A model generated the notes under the pieces. The model had not been told where the DNA came from and did no database searches. It worked only from the letters and a program-made list of their open reading frames with translations. Below are positions 1 through 14,000 of a stretch of DNA of 64,000 nucleotides, piece after piece; within the stretch, counting starts at the first letter, position 1, and every line of letters starts with the position of its first letter. Both the position numbers and the translations under genes were made by a program. The stretch is taken from NCBI GenBank assembly GCA_022606425.2, contig JAHDVF020001569.1:620001-684000 (forward strand), in the 5' to 3' direction. This stretch comes from Lepidostoma basale. Taxonomy: Eukaryota > Arthropoda > Insecta > Trichoptera > Lepidostomatidae.

Positions 1-95
1 TCTCCTCTCCTCATAGTCTCATCACCGGCAGTATGCATGAATCATAGACTTTTCTCTTTAGACATGTTAGAATTTCTTTGTTTTCAAAGACGTGT
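1..95 (-). mobile_element. RTE-like LINE fragment (family D)
   Basis: The minus strand encodes LKRKVYDSCILPVM, which closely matches LKRKVYEACVLPV in the longer family D fragment at 8292-8760. This is the region downstream of the reverse transcriptase in RTE/BovB-like elements. It is a dead piece, cut by the window edge. Confidence 0.6.
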
Positions 96-142
96 TTGTG
101 AGGATAGATGAACCCAGAAAATAATAAGGTGGAGACCATGGG

Positions 143-310
143 AAAATAGGAGAAGCGTCGGCAGGCCGCAAAAAAGGTGGGCCGACGACATTGCTGCCGT
201 GGGGAGGAAAATGTGGCTGCGGCTGGCAGGAGATAGAGACGAGTGGAAAGGAAGGGAAGAGGCCTATGTCCAGCAGTGGACCGATGAAGGCTGACGAAGA
301 AGAAGAAAGA
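143..310 (+). mobile_element. RTE-like LINE C-terminal fragment
   Basis: The plus strand reads SVGRPQKRWADDIA and then a short tail ending in a run of gaagaa. GRPxxRW is the usual motif near the end of RTE-type LINE proteins. The region between about 310 and 1130 shows no gene: AT-rich intron sequence with a possible further LINE scrap near 860-1100. Confidence 0.55.
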
Positions 311-1134
311 AGAAGATGTCAAAATAACCATGATTTTAGAGAAAGTATTTCAAAAGTAAACTGTATTATATAATTTATAAACAGGCTGTAAAATAAATTT
401 TTTAATTTATTGAAATTAAAACAAATACATTTTATATTTTATGTTCTGGGTCAAGAGCGACACAAAAACTTACTACTGTAGTTTCATACGCACAGTGTAA
501 AAAAATACAAACACAGCAGCCACCATTCTTACGACCACTGTCAAATTTGTAAGCCGTGCCATTAATTTAGCTTTATCTCAGCATGCAAAAAATATTTCCA
601 CCCAAGTCCAGACACTACGAGTAATGTATAATAAACATTTATGTGACCTAAACAAAACTCACAGACACATGACCCTTAGTGGCTGGGTATCCACTGTTCT
701 TTTTATGCCGTGCCCATTAACTACAAAAGAACACCACTTTTCTTTTACATTCGATGAAATATTTAAATTCTAAATATGTTTTTTTTAATTATAAATATAT
801 ACAAATGTAACACTGACTCACTCCCTCACACTCCGTCTAAAACTTATATATATGATTCTTTTATAATTCATGGCTTCGATCCATCGGATTCGGCACTTCT
901 CGCTGGTGTAGTGAATGCCAGATTTCAGCAACCGAGGGGTTAAAGAGTGAATTAGTCAAAAAAATGTCGTTGATATTAACTATAATTGGGGACAATGGAT
1001 GATCGGTGGACAAGATGCACCCTGAGAACTGGCCATAGAAATCCTGGCAGACCACCAGCCAGATGGTCTGATGACATCAAGAGAGTGACTGGATGTCAAT
1101 AGCACAGAGCGGCGAGAGATAGATCAGATCAAAT

Positions 1135-1790
1135 CAGATTATTTACTCAAAAGACATTACAAACAGCGTAAATGTTTAAGGCATCTATTGAGTACAGGTT
1201 AAATATTATATACATTCAACATAATACCAGGAACGCATTAGAGATGGTTCGACATTAGGAAGACAAGATGCTTTCTAAAGTCGAGAGTGTTTGTCCCCTG
1301 AACGTACTTTCACTAATATGAAAGACGTCGATCTCCGAGACCGCGTTCAGTAGACTTATTGCTCTTCTCACCGGTGTCACCAGAGGCAGATTGGTTCTGG
1401 CAGCCGGTAGTTAAAACAATCTGTGCTGTCGCTGTCGGAGATATCTATCAGGGACAAAAAGACCAACATCCTCCAGCACGGCCGAGTTTTCAAAATATCC
1501 CCTGATTAATCTATAGAAATGGGTTATTAGATGCCCATCTCCTCGAAGCTGTAGAGAATTGGTTCCGAGCATTCTCAAAAGAAATGCCGTGGGATAGAGC
1601 CACGGATAACTACCATGCTCCCTCATGTAGAGATACATCAGAATTTTTTTCTGAATTCTCCATATCACAGAACCACTTTCGAGTCTGCTCAGAACCAACA
1701 CGTTGTATAGGACTCCGAGCACATTGGGATCTCTGAAAACTCTTCCGGTCCGGACGATGAAGCCCAACATCCTCAGTCTATTCACCGATC
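1135..1790 (-). mobile_element. Jockey-type LINE 3' fragment (copy 1)
   Basis: The ORF at 1411-1785 encodes the C-terminal part of a Jockey-type reverse transcriptase protein (MLGFIVRTGRVFRDPNVL, then SYPWLYPTAFLLRMLGT). The non-coding 3' part at 1135-1410 contains the phrase gtttaaggcatctattgagt (in its plus-strand form, aaatgtttaaggcatct). The same element recurs at 44768-45632 with a longer ORF. This copy is 5'-truncated and lacks part of the ORF. Confidence 0.75.
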
Positions 1791-1921
1791 ATCCTCAGTG
1801 CAATAGAGAGTTGTGAAAGTCGCGAAGGGAGACCTATGTTCGGCACTGGACGACTAAAGGCTGATGATAATGATGATGGTATTTAATATATATATTTTTA
1901 TTATTGTTTGATGAAACTCAC

Positions 1922-2051
1922 CCATTCCTGCAGCGACAGCCGGTAGTTCGATGTCATAATAGAAACAGATGTAAGTCATGAGGATAAAGTCTGCGTAACT
2001 CCTGTGTGTCGGAACAAATATAACGGGATTCTGACCCATCGATGCTTTCAG
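1922..2051 (-). CDS. GNPAT: GNPAT coding exon 4 (acyltransferase block I)
   Basis: It starts after ttccag and ends ATG-G|gtgag (phase 1). It encodes LKASMGQNPVIFVPT, then HRSYADFILMTYICFYYD and a segment ending VAAGM. HRSYAD is the HX4D catalytic motif of glycerolipid acyltransferases. It joins exon 3 in phase 0. Confidence 0.9.
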
Positions 2052-5000
2052 CTGGAATAACAAAGCATAAACAATTAAAAATAATTCACAAACATACTCA
2101 TGTTTTCTTAAAGCTCTAATATAAAGTCTATCAAAAGAAATCTAAATTGATGCACTGCTGATATTTGCCTCTTTAAGGAGGTATTCTAGTCAGTGGTGTG
2201 CCTAGGGTCAACCGGTAAGGCAAGCCCGTCAGACTTTTTTGTGTTATAATATTAGTAGAGGGTCACGATAATGTATTTTTCCAGATTAAAAGAGTTTTAT
2301 CATTCTAAAATAATTTCGATTTAAACCCCATTTTAGACGCATTTTAAATCTATACAAAAAATAATTTTCTGCATCACCAAACTCGCGTTCTTGTATAATA
2401 TAATAATGTATTTACAAATACAAGAAGAAATATAATTAATAAGCTGTAAATAGACAATAATAATAATAAACACCGAACTATTATATAAATAAATGTTCGT
2501 AAAGAAATTACATAATCTCTCTTTTCATAACATTTCTGCACATAACGTAAATGACAGATAACATTCTGACAATAGAAATGAAGTTCGTGACACATCCAAT
2601 AGTAACATGCTTCAGAGTGATAAAGCCCGACTTCAAATCCATACAAAAAATTGTAAATATCTTCTGGTATGTATCCACCTAGCTATATGATTACAAGCCA
2701 AAAATACATAAGTGCGACAAAGAACCTTTTACATTTTGAAAGCCCAATATGAAGCCCATCGAAAACATGAAACAAAACATGTGGACGTAGGCGATTTCGC
2801 GGGCATCTCACCTACGGTACGTATGAGTGAAATAAAATACGGCGTGTATGAGTGGAACAAAACATACACCTAAATTCCGGGCATCTAGAAGAGAATACCC
2901 CCTTAAGCTAACAAGTTCGACGACCACTGCCTTAGAATATACAAAAAAAAAACTGAAATGTTCCGTAAAAACATTTTTAATTCTAGTGAGTTTATTACAC
3001 ATGTACTTTTTACAAATATGATACAAAGTTTAATATAAGCAATTATAACAAGGCAAAGAGTGAGAGATTAACTAATTAATGTTTTTATAACCAGTTAATA
3101 GCTGTCACATGTTAATTCATCAATAGACATTTCTTATCAATGTTTAACATTATATAATTAATTAAAATACTATTATATTCGTAATTCATTCAAGAAATTT
3201 GTAAAAAGAGGTCATCGACTCATTGATAACACAATCCAAATGTTAGATTAAAAATATAAACAAACAAAAGAATGTTAACAGAAAATATGTGTATATAAAT
3301 AATATACTCAGTGAGATATTTATAGATCTAACAAAACCATACAAGGTACGCTTTTTCTTAAAGACAAAACAAATGTTTTAAAATACAGTAAAACCTCGAT
3401 ATAACGGACCTCTATTTAACGAACTTCGGATATAACGGACAAAAAATCGGGTAAAATGTAAATAAATTAAAAATGTCCAGTTAATATTATACATGCTTAA
3501 ATTAAAGTGTCGCCGGATGTAAACAATTTTTAGCGGCCATGATAATCGCATCATACATCTAACACTAAAATTTGAGATATAATGCCGAGGATAGAGGTGA
3601 AGGTAGCGAAGAAGAAGAAACAACCCCACCAAAAATGAAGTTATCAGTGGTAAGATCACATCTCGACGATCTAATAACATTTATTGACTATTCGTCAGAT
3701 AACGAAGTTCAACTACTCGTATATTATACGCATTTTCGTAATTTTAGAGAGTTGATTATAAAAAAAACAGCAAACTTCAAAATTGCAAACAAAACTTGAT
3801 TCCTTTTTCAAAGCAGGATTACCGAAGGCAAGCGCGTCAATATTAAACAGCAACGTCACTTCATGACGAGTGTCCGAAGACTTTTGTTTGTGTTTTGTAT
3901 AGTTTATTTATATCTAAATACGGTGTACATATTTTCAAATAAAGTTTTTTTGATTTATTTTAAACCTATCTTTATGTAATGGACTTTCGGCTTTAACGGA
4001 TACCCCCTCCCCCCAATTAGTCCGTTACATCAAGGTTTTACTGTACTAATATTATTTTACATTTATGAAATATTGGAGATACTTTTAAAGGATAAAACTT
4101 GGTTAATTAGTTACATAAAATAAATAATAAAAAAAACTATTACAATACAAGGTTCGATGAAAAAGAAACAACCAAATTTGTTCGTTAAAATTCTTCTTAT
4201 CTTTGTTCCTCTCCTATTGGAGGTTGGATAAAATCATGGCTATTTTTACTTTCGATGCAGCAGCTTTAAACAAAGGTTTTTAGCTAGGATTTTCTTCTTC
4301 TCCTGATTTCCTTCAACGTGGATGTCCACAGTTAGGAACGACCTGAAGGCGCTGGGACTGGACAGCCAGATGACCCTGGATCGTGAGACTTGTTGGAGCC
4401 GTATAAGGAAAGCCGACCACAAATAACGGGAAATGGCTAAGCGAAAGTTGAAGACTTCGTTTTACCTTGGATAATCAATTGCGACACTTTATATTTCACA
4501 TTTCTCATAACGTGCTCGAAGTATTCCAATTTCTTCCGTTTTTGTAAAACTCTCGCACACACAATGCACGGTTCGCTCCCGGGAAACGTTCCATAGTGAC
4601 TGAATTCCCAAGAGCCAGGCTCTGATTGACATACCCCGCACGCCCCTCGGATTCGTTGTGTTCACTCAGTAAGCTAAACAAACATAAACATTATTTTGAG
4701 ACACCTATACAAACCGGATATAGGGATTTGAAACGTTGCTAGACAGAAGAATGCTTCATATACCGTGGACTGATTTGATCCGCAATTTAGAAGTCCTAAG
4801 GAAAGCACATTGCAACCGAGAATTGTGAAAATGTATTCTTCTTCTTCTTCCTCAGCCTATTCATGTTCACTCCTGGACAAAGGCCTCCTCCATTCGCTTC
4901 CATGTCACTCTGTCTTGTGCAGACTGCATCCAGGTTATTCCGACGTGTCTGTTCAGATCATCCTTCCACCGTAGTTGTGGTCGCCCCGCACTTCTCTTTG

Positions 5001-8000
5001 CCGTCCACGGTCTCCAAGTCAGCAGTCTTCATGTCCATTTTTCATCTGAGCTATTGGCTATGTGACCTGCCCATTGCCCAAATGTATTAAGATCCGTAAA
5101 ATCAGTCACATCTTACGTAGAGACAGATATGAGATCCTCCAAAGTTAATGGGCATGATGCCCTTGTTATCAAAGAAAACATTTTCATAATTTCTTTTTTA
5201 TCAAACCTCATGTTGATATCTGGGTGGTGGTCATGGAGACAGAATACTCACGACTGTGAGGCCAAAATACAAAGTTCAATCCATTTTTAGATTTATTTTT
5301 CATATTAATGAAGTATTATTTTCAGTAAAACGTTTGATGATTGTGAATGTAGATATAAATTTCTAATTAAAAAATGTAAATAATTATTATCTAAGTCAGT
5401 CATAAAGACAAAACAGTCTAAAAATATAACTGAAAAAAATAATTAGTTTGGAATAGAATTATTACCACTGTTTTAATCCACTTTTATTTCTTCTTCTTCA
5501 CTTTTGGTAGACTCAGGGGTCTGTTATTTCGGGCGGGTTCTCTTGAGACGCTGAACTCCAGCTTTCTCTCCACCGTTTGAGGGGTCTTCCTGGTCGGCGT
5601 TGTCCGTTTGGCGTTCCATGGAGAGCTATGTGTGGTATCCTATTTGAGCTCATCCTTTCTACGTGTTGATGCCAGTATCGCCGTCTTTGACGTCCCCATC
5701 TGACCACATCTTCGACCTCGCAGATTTCTCGGATTGCTGTATTCCTAACTCGATCACGTAAGGTCTTGCCAGCTATAGCGCGGAGTGTTTTCATCTCGGT
5801 TGTCCTGAGCATGCTCTTTGTCTTGACAGTGTCTGCCCTCGATTCAATGCCATATGTGAGGATTGGTCGCACACAGGTCTTATAGATGCGTACCTTGCTG
5901 TCAGTCCTCATGTCCTTGTTTCTCCATATGACACTTTTATTTACATTATTAAATAAATATTTTTACAGAATAAAAATATTATACACTTATTTCAGAGGTG
6001 ACCTCCTCTTACAGTTATATGTTTACACCTGTTATATATTTAGTGTTATCTTTACATACATAATTCTTCTCTACGGGCGTATGTAGTTGAACTCCTAAAC
6101 GGCTGGACAGATTTTGATGAAATTTTTGTGTTCGAGTGGCTTCCTGGATGGTTTTAATTCACAATTGAACCCGGTAGGTGACCGTTTAAACCTTCTGAGA
6201 AGTTATTATTATTATTATTATTTTGTTGAAAAAACTCCTTGCATCATTACAGCGCGAGCCAAATCGATGTAAAGGGTGAAAAAAAAGAATATCAAGGAAA
6301 TATACATAGAACCTTATGAATAGGAATATGCCAGTTATTTCCTTGCTGCCTTTATCGTAAGGGTATTCACGAATTCGCCATAATTGCACCCAAAGAGGTC
6401 TATCTCTTTTGCAACCTCATTTAAAAGACGAATCGCTTTCAATACAGGAGAACTTCGAAGGGCCTCTGTACGGCAATTTGGGGCATAAAATAATATATGC
6501 CCCCTTGCTCTGCTATAACTATGGAGAACGTACAGATTTAGTTCTCTCAGTATTCCTGGATTGTAAAAATACCTCCGGATAATAGTTTTCAAAAATGCTT
6601 TCCTAGAAAGATCATTCGACGAGTTTCATAATTCGATAATAATTCATAGTTATGTTTTTTTGATGGCGCTTATGTCGAATTCTGTGTTTAAGCATGCGCA
6701 AATAACATGTGTTGTAGCGTGGTGTAGATTTAAAATGAATGTCAAATGTCAAATGTCATTTAGTATATACTCGTAGTTTATCAAAAATAAGAATATTGAA
6801 AAAACGTTTGCCGGAACAGCTAATAGCAGCAAGCCAACGTTCCGGCAGGACAACATCAACTTGTATAGTTATATATTTAGGAGGAGGTTGGTGTTAGTGA
6901 CAGTATTAATAATTCTATTCTAAATTACAATGGAATTCTAACCTTCAATATTGTAAGAATTAGTAAATAAAGATTAGGAAAACTTACACCAAATATGGCA
7001 GTTTCATTAACGAGGACACTGGAGTACATCCGACAGAGGATCTTGGTAGTAAATACTCCCAACCACCTCACGATGTACATCTTCCGGTCCAGTCCAATCT
7101 CTTCCAGCATGGCGACCACATCTTTCTGGAGTTCTGCTTTTGTTTTTTTTAAAACAGGACTCAGCTGAAATAAGTCCACGGTGATAATAAATTGTCTTTC
7201 TTTTCCAAATTAATAAAATTAGTTGAATGGAGCTGTTCATACAATTATAAAAACTTTATTACATAATATATAAACTCACTAACTAACCATCACGCCGTCT
7301 CCCCTTCGGGGTAGGCAGAAAGAATGGACTACCACACTTTTCTTTCCTGACATATTTCTCTCGCTTCCTTAACATTCATACATCGTAACATGCATGCGCG
7401 TCAATTTCTCTGACTTCTCACGTGGCCGACATTCAATATTTGATTTGTTTGATCGTGCCACGTTTTCCTCGGTTTTCCTTTATTTCTAGTTCCATTTACA
7501 TCATTAATATATAATTATTTTACCATTCTTTCTTCGTTCATTATTTCCATGTGTCCAAACCATCTTAATGATCCTTTCATTATTTTGTTCATAACACCAT
7601 CATTCGCACCGCATTCACTTCTTAAAATTTCACTCGACGCTCTATCATACACAGAATATTCACACATTCGTCTAAGAGATCTCATTTCTACTGCATTTAT
7701 TCTACTTTTATCCTTCTTTTGCCAGTTCCGTGCTTCACTTCCATACATATATTTAATTTAATTCCACTTGTTCTTTAGTTTCCACCAGTTTCAGAAGCTC
7801 GCTGTCATTTTCTTGGCCAGAAGATCGCAATGAGTATATTAAAAATAAGATTTATTTAAACCGCATTTATTCTACTTTCATCCTTCTTTTACCGGTTTTA
7901 TGGTTCACATCCATGTATGTATGTCAGTACAAGAACACCAGATTCACTTCCATACATAAGCGTTACGCAGTAGTTGTAAATACCTCATCTAGAAGCTGAT

Positions 8001-11000
8001 TGAGTTTCTGGCTCTTGGCCGTGAAAGCCTTGAGCTGTGTGGGGGTGAGGACCTTCTGGACGCGGTAGGAGGGCTGTGGTCGCCAGTGGCGAGTCATGAA
8101 CCCGACGGCGTCGTTATTCTTCCTGCGCGGCTCCACTATGTCCTGATACCCCCTCAGCACTCTCTCTTTAGACATCTTGCCGTGTGTAGTTCGGATGTGA
8201 TCTATAAAACAAATTAATTTATGTATTTATTGTTTCTTGAACAATGATATAAAACTCCATATTAAATAATTAATACAATTGAAAACATCTGTTATTTTAG
8301 GCTTATTCCTAACATGGCTCTTTCCATGGCTCTTTGGGTCACTCGTAGTTTCTCGGCACTTTGTTTGGACAATGTAACAGTTTCAAGACCATAAGTACCA
8401 ACTGGCAGAACGCAGGCTTCATAGACTTTTCGTTTCAGGTTGATCAGTATTTTTCGGTTTTTAAGGATGTAACTCATGTTTACGAAAGCTGCCCAGCTTA
8501 GTCCAATTTTTCTTTTTAGCTCTGCGATTTGGTTATCTCGGCCCAATCGAATATTGTGTCCCAGGTATGTATAATCTTGGACATTCTCAATTCTGTTGCC
8601 GTCCACGTTGATTTCAAGCCTTTCCTTGCCCATCACCTTGGTCTTTGCCAGGTTCTCATTCAAACCTACAGATTTGGATACATCGTTTAGTTCTTTCAGC
8701 ATTTCAGCTAGTTCCTCGGGAGTGTTGCTCACGAGTACAATGTCCTCGGCACACTTATTTAACCAATAAAATTGTTCAAATTTGTTGTCAGAAACATTTT
8801 TTTATACACCTGCAGAAGTCCAATGAAGCCTGAGCCTTCTTAGATTTTGCATCAAAAACGTAATCATATACTATCATATGGAGATCTTACAGCCTGGTTT
8901 GATATCAATAAAGGTGTCAAACAGGGTTGCCTAATGTCCCCGTTGTTATTTAATCTATATATGAACGAATGTATGAAAGAACTGAAAGGGTTGAATGCAG
9001 GTACCAAAATGAGCGGAGTGTCAGTAAGCTGTCTCTTGTATGCGGATGACGCTGTCCTACTTGCAGACAACGAGCATGAGTCCTGGTGAATAGTATGTAT
9101 GAGGTATACATGAGAAATGATCGGATGATGAATGGGAATAAGTCCAAGGTAATGATTTTTAAAAAGAAGAAATCATGACAGTATACAACATTAGCTTGAA
9201 TGGTGAAAATTTGGAGCAAGTAGATGAGTTTGTGTATTTGGATAGTATGTTAACAAAAGATGGGCGAGTGGAAATGCAGTAGAAATGAGATCTCTTAGAC
9301 AAATGTATGAATACTCTGTGTATGATAGTGTCGAATGAAAATATAAGAAATGAATGCAGTGCGAATGATAGTGTTATGAACAAAATAATGAAAGGATCAT
9401 TAAGATGGTTTGGACACATGGAAAGAATGAATGAAGAAAGAATGGTAAAAAAATTATATGAAATAGTGAGAGGAAAACGTGGCACGATCAAATAAATCAA
9501 ATATTGAATGTCGGCCATGCGAGGAGTCAGAGAAATAGACAAGCGTGCATGACACGGTGTATGAATGTTGAGGAAGCGAGAGATATGGGTAGGGCAATCT
9601 TATTGCTCAATCGGATCGCCTCGGAGGTCGACATATTTCGTGATAGTGTGAGTTGCCTCAGGGATGCAATATCAATGTTATGATTATTTATAATTCTTCA
9701 ACTTTTTTATTTATTTATATGTTTTTATGCTTCTCTTTTAAATTCTCATAATGTAATTGCAAACGATCTGGAAATATGTCTGTAATGTTTGTAATTTTTA
9801 TTAAAATAAATTAAATGAAAATGAAAATGAAATGAAATATGTCAGGAAAGAAAAGTGTGGCAGTCCATTCATTCTGCCTACCCCTTCGGAGAGACGGCGT
9901 GATGGTTAGTTAGTTAGTTAGTGCATCAATAACGGTCTTGTTTGCTTCTTGTAGATGTTAATTGATCATGTTTAATTTTTCAAAGGTGTCTGTCAAATAA
10001 CTCTCTAATGCTTGACCCAAAAGTCAGAGTTGCAATATATTTTTTTTCGAAATAGCGTTTTTCGACAACAATGTAACAAAAATATTAATGATCTGCGCAT
10101 TGGCCCCCAAGATATTTAAATTGCCCTCCGGTGGGGCGTATGCCCCACGTTGGGAAACACTGATATAAAGCAAGGAGATCTTATAATATAAATAATAAGT
10201 TGACTACACACAATCACGTAATTGACAGATTAATGCTAAGTGATCCAACATGTCAAATGGTTTATTATAGAGATTAGGAAGTACAACTATGGATTGATAA
10301 GATATTAAATTGAATATATTGAATAGAATTCATAAGAATAAGTGTATTGAAGATTTTCTATTTTGTGTCAATGACAAATATCGTTTACAATGTAAAAAGG
10401 TCGTAAGGCATCATAAATAATGGGCTATTCAAGTGTCGGCGATAACTAATGATGACTTGTATACGACATGATTTATCTGCGTACAATATTGGCTGCGGCG
10501 ATTATACAAGTGCTAGACAAACATCACTCTGTGTATAAAACTGGTGTCAATAATGTGATGAGGGCGTATACCATCCATAAACAGTTCAGTTAATGAAAAA
10601 TATTACAACAACAACAAACCAAATTAACTAACTAACTAACCATCACACCGATTCTCTGGAGGGGTAGCCAGAGAGGATAGATCGCCACATTGTTCTATCC
10701 TGGCATAATTCTCGTGCGTCTTCTACATTCACACATCGTGACATGCACGCTCGTCGATTGTTTTTTCAAATCAGATCAGTTTTTTTACTCAAAAGACATT
10801 ACAAACAGCATAAATGTTTAAGGCATCTATTGAGTTCCTACTTCCTACTTCGAACATGGCCGCCTTTCAGTAATTGATTAATTTTGTCTTCTTAAATATG
10901 CATTTGACACTTTATCATATACAGATTTACCACACAAGATCTCATTTCACACAATATCTTATTCTACTTTCATTCATATTTTGCCAGTTCCATGCTTCAT

Positions 11001-14000
11001 TTACAAAGAACACATAAAATATGTAGAAAGTTCCAGATAATATCACTTGAAATGAAAGAATAATGGGATAAAGAATGGGCCGCCACACTCTCGATCCTGA
11101 CACACATTCATACAGCGTGACATACTTCTGACTTCTTACATGGGCGACCTTTAAAATTTTATTAATTCGGTCATGCCAAGTTTTCCTCGGTCTCCCACGA
11201 TTCTGTACTCCATTCACACCGTTAACATATACTTTCTTAACCATTCTTCCTACATCCATGTATTCCAAATCAATGCAGTGATTCTTTCATAACTTTATTC
11301 ATAATACTGTCTTTCACTCTACATTCCTTCCTTATATTAGCATTTCAAATTCTGTTGCATATCGTTTCGTGATGGTTAGTTAGTTAATTTGTTTTTTTTT
11401 CCATCATTGGCTCTACAGCCCACTGTGAGTCTTGGCCTTCTCCAACATAAGTGAAAAAAAATTAAAATAAATATGTTCGTATAAATGATTCCATAAAATT
11501 TACCTTATTTTTTATTACTATGGCAATTGCACTGGCAAAGGTACAAAGTTATTAAGAGATAATGGTACAAGGTATAAACAAGAGAATGGTGAAATAAACA
11601 TAATCACTTAAAACATAAATTGATAGCTTCTTTTTTTGCAAATTTAAAAGTTATATTCAAATCAAATCAGTTTATTAACTCAACAGATATAACAAACAGC
11701 ACAAATGTTTAAGGCATCTATTGAGTATAGGTAAAATACAGGGTGAGGCGCGGTCACTTTCTTATTTTAAAAAATCATAACACAAAAAGTGTTGTCAGTA
11801 TCAATTTCATTATTTTTTCTTTATACAGAGGCACATTTAAAGTTTTATTTCATTGGGTCCAATAATATCATACGGCGTCGAAGCAAGGGCAGACACAGTA
11901 AGGACCAAACAAGTTTTGAGGACTTCCAAAATGAAGACACTGAGGACGATAGCAGGCAAGACACTGAGGGATCGCGTGAGGAACACCAGAATAAGAGAGA
12001 TATGTGAGGTTGAAGATATTATAAGATGGAGCAGACAGCCTAAAAGGGACTGGTACGGTCATGTTCAGAGAATGGACACCACCAGACTCCCCTATATTGA
12101 ATTGCATAATCAGCCTCATGGGACTCGTCCTTGTGGAAGACCTCCTGAAAGATGGAAGGACAGCTGGGAATCTACCTCACAGGAGGAGCAACACTCTGGA
12201 GAACAGACCGCATAGGTCTACAATAAGGAAGAGGAAGAAGAAGGTTTAAAAACCGACATTTCGAAGGTGGCCACCGCCCTCGTCAATACACTGAGATAAC
12301 CAAATTTTGAAATTTCTGTCCACTTTATCAAGCATATCGCACGTTGAAAACAAAAGTGACACTATACAAAAATCTCAATTTTTCAGTACGGCCATTTAAA
12401 GTTTTTGTGAGGTCAATAACATGACTGTGAGTAGAAATATATCTAATGTTGTTGTTTTATATATTAGTTTAGATATTATTCCATCAGAATCTAGTTGATT
12501 TTAATTAGGTCAATAAGCAGGCAAAACTTTAAATGACCGTACTGAAAAATTGAGATTTTTGTATAGTGTCACTTTTGTTTTCAACGTGCGATATGTGTGC
12601 CTATTTCGGCAATAACAGCACGAATATTGTCCTTCAGCTGACCAAAGGTCTTTGAACGATTCGAATAAACCAATGTTTTAAGGTAGCCACACAGAAAATA
12701 GTCACAGGGGGCTAAATCTGGCGAACGTGCTGACCACTGAAGATCGCCCCTAAGAAAGATGAGCCGTTCGGGAAAGTTTTCCCGCAAAAAATTAATGGAA
12801 GTTTGTGCTGTGTGAGCCGTGGCGCCATCCTGTTGGAACACCACACCCCCCACATTCATTTCTTCGAGTTTGGGTAGAAAAAACTCCTCAATCGTGTTGA
12901 AATAACGTTCAGAATTTACCGTAGCTGTCCTTTCGTTATCTTCAAAAAAATGAGAGCCAATAATGCCGATTATGTTTCTTCTTCACACTACCAGTATCTC
13001 TGAACGTGTCCACCCACAAACAAATGATTTATAATCAGGCACTCGACCTGCAGGCGCGATTTTGAATTGTTTTCTGAATGCACGCTGAGTTAGGAGGGGG
13101 TTTAGCCGCCAGGGAAGGGTTCATCAGTTTCTACGTACTTAAAACCGAACTGTAGAGGGCCTGACCTGGACATGGGTTCGCCTTATGGGTTCTCCCCTAA
13201 CCACTGACCCAGTCAGTGCTCCGCAGTCAACGTGTTACCATTCGCACATTGTGTCACACATGCACGTTAATTTCTCTGACTTCTCACGTGGTTGACATTT
13301 AATATTTGATTGATTTGATCTTGCCATGTTTACCTCGGTCTTCCTCTATTTCTTATCCCGTTTACATCATTAGCACGTACTTTACAGACTATTATGTTTG
13401 AATTGATTCAACCCGTGTGTCCAAACCATATTAATGACCCTTTCATTATTTTGTTCATAACACTTTCATTCCCACTGCATTTCCTTCTTATAAATGCATT
13501 CGACACTCTATCATATACAGATTTACCACATAAGATCTCATTTCTACTGCATTTATTCTACTTTCATTCATATTTTGCCAGTTCCGTGTTTCCCTTACAA
13601 TGAACACATAAAATATGTCGAAAGTTCCAGAAAATGCCACTTGAAATGAGAGAACAATGGGCAATGAAAACATATTATTAATAAGCAATTACAAACATGC
13701 CTTAATGGCTGGATACTCAATCAATAAACCTGAATAATATTATTAAAAAATATATATTTCTTACCTATGTAAACATCTAAATAGTCTACAAACAATTCCC
13801 TAACAAAATCAGCACTACTGAGATATTTAGCCATTTTATGTAGAAACTGTTACACAATAACTTCACGAGGAGAATAAAAAAACTAATTAGTGTGTTAACT
13901 AAATGGATGTTACAAACTTGAAGAAAAAAAACACTAATAAGTATTGAACAGTGAACGAGTACAGGCGATCGATACATCAGATACTCTGGACCTAGTTTAA

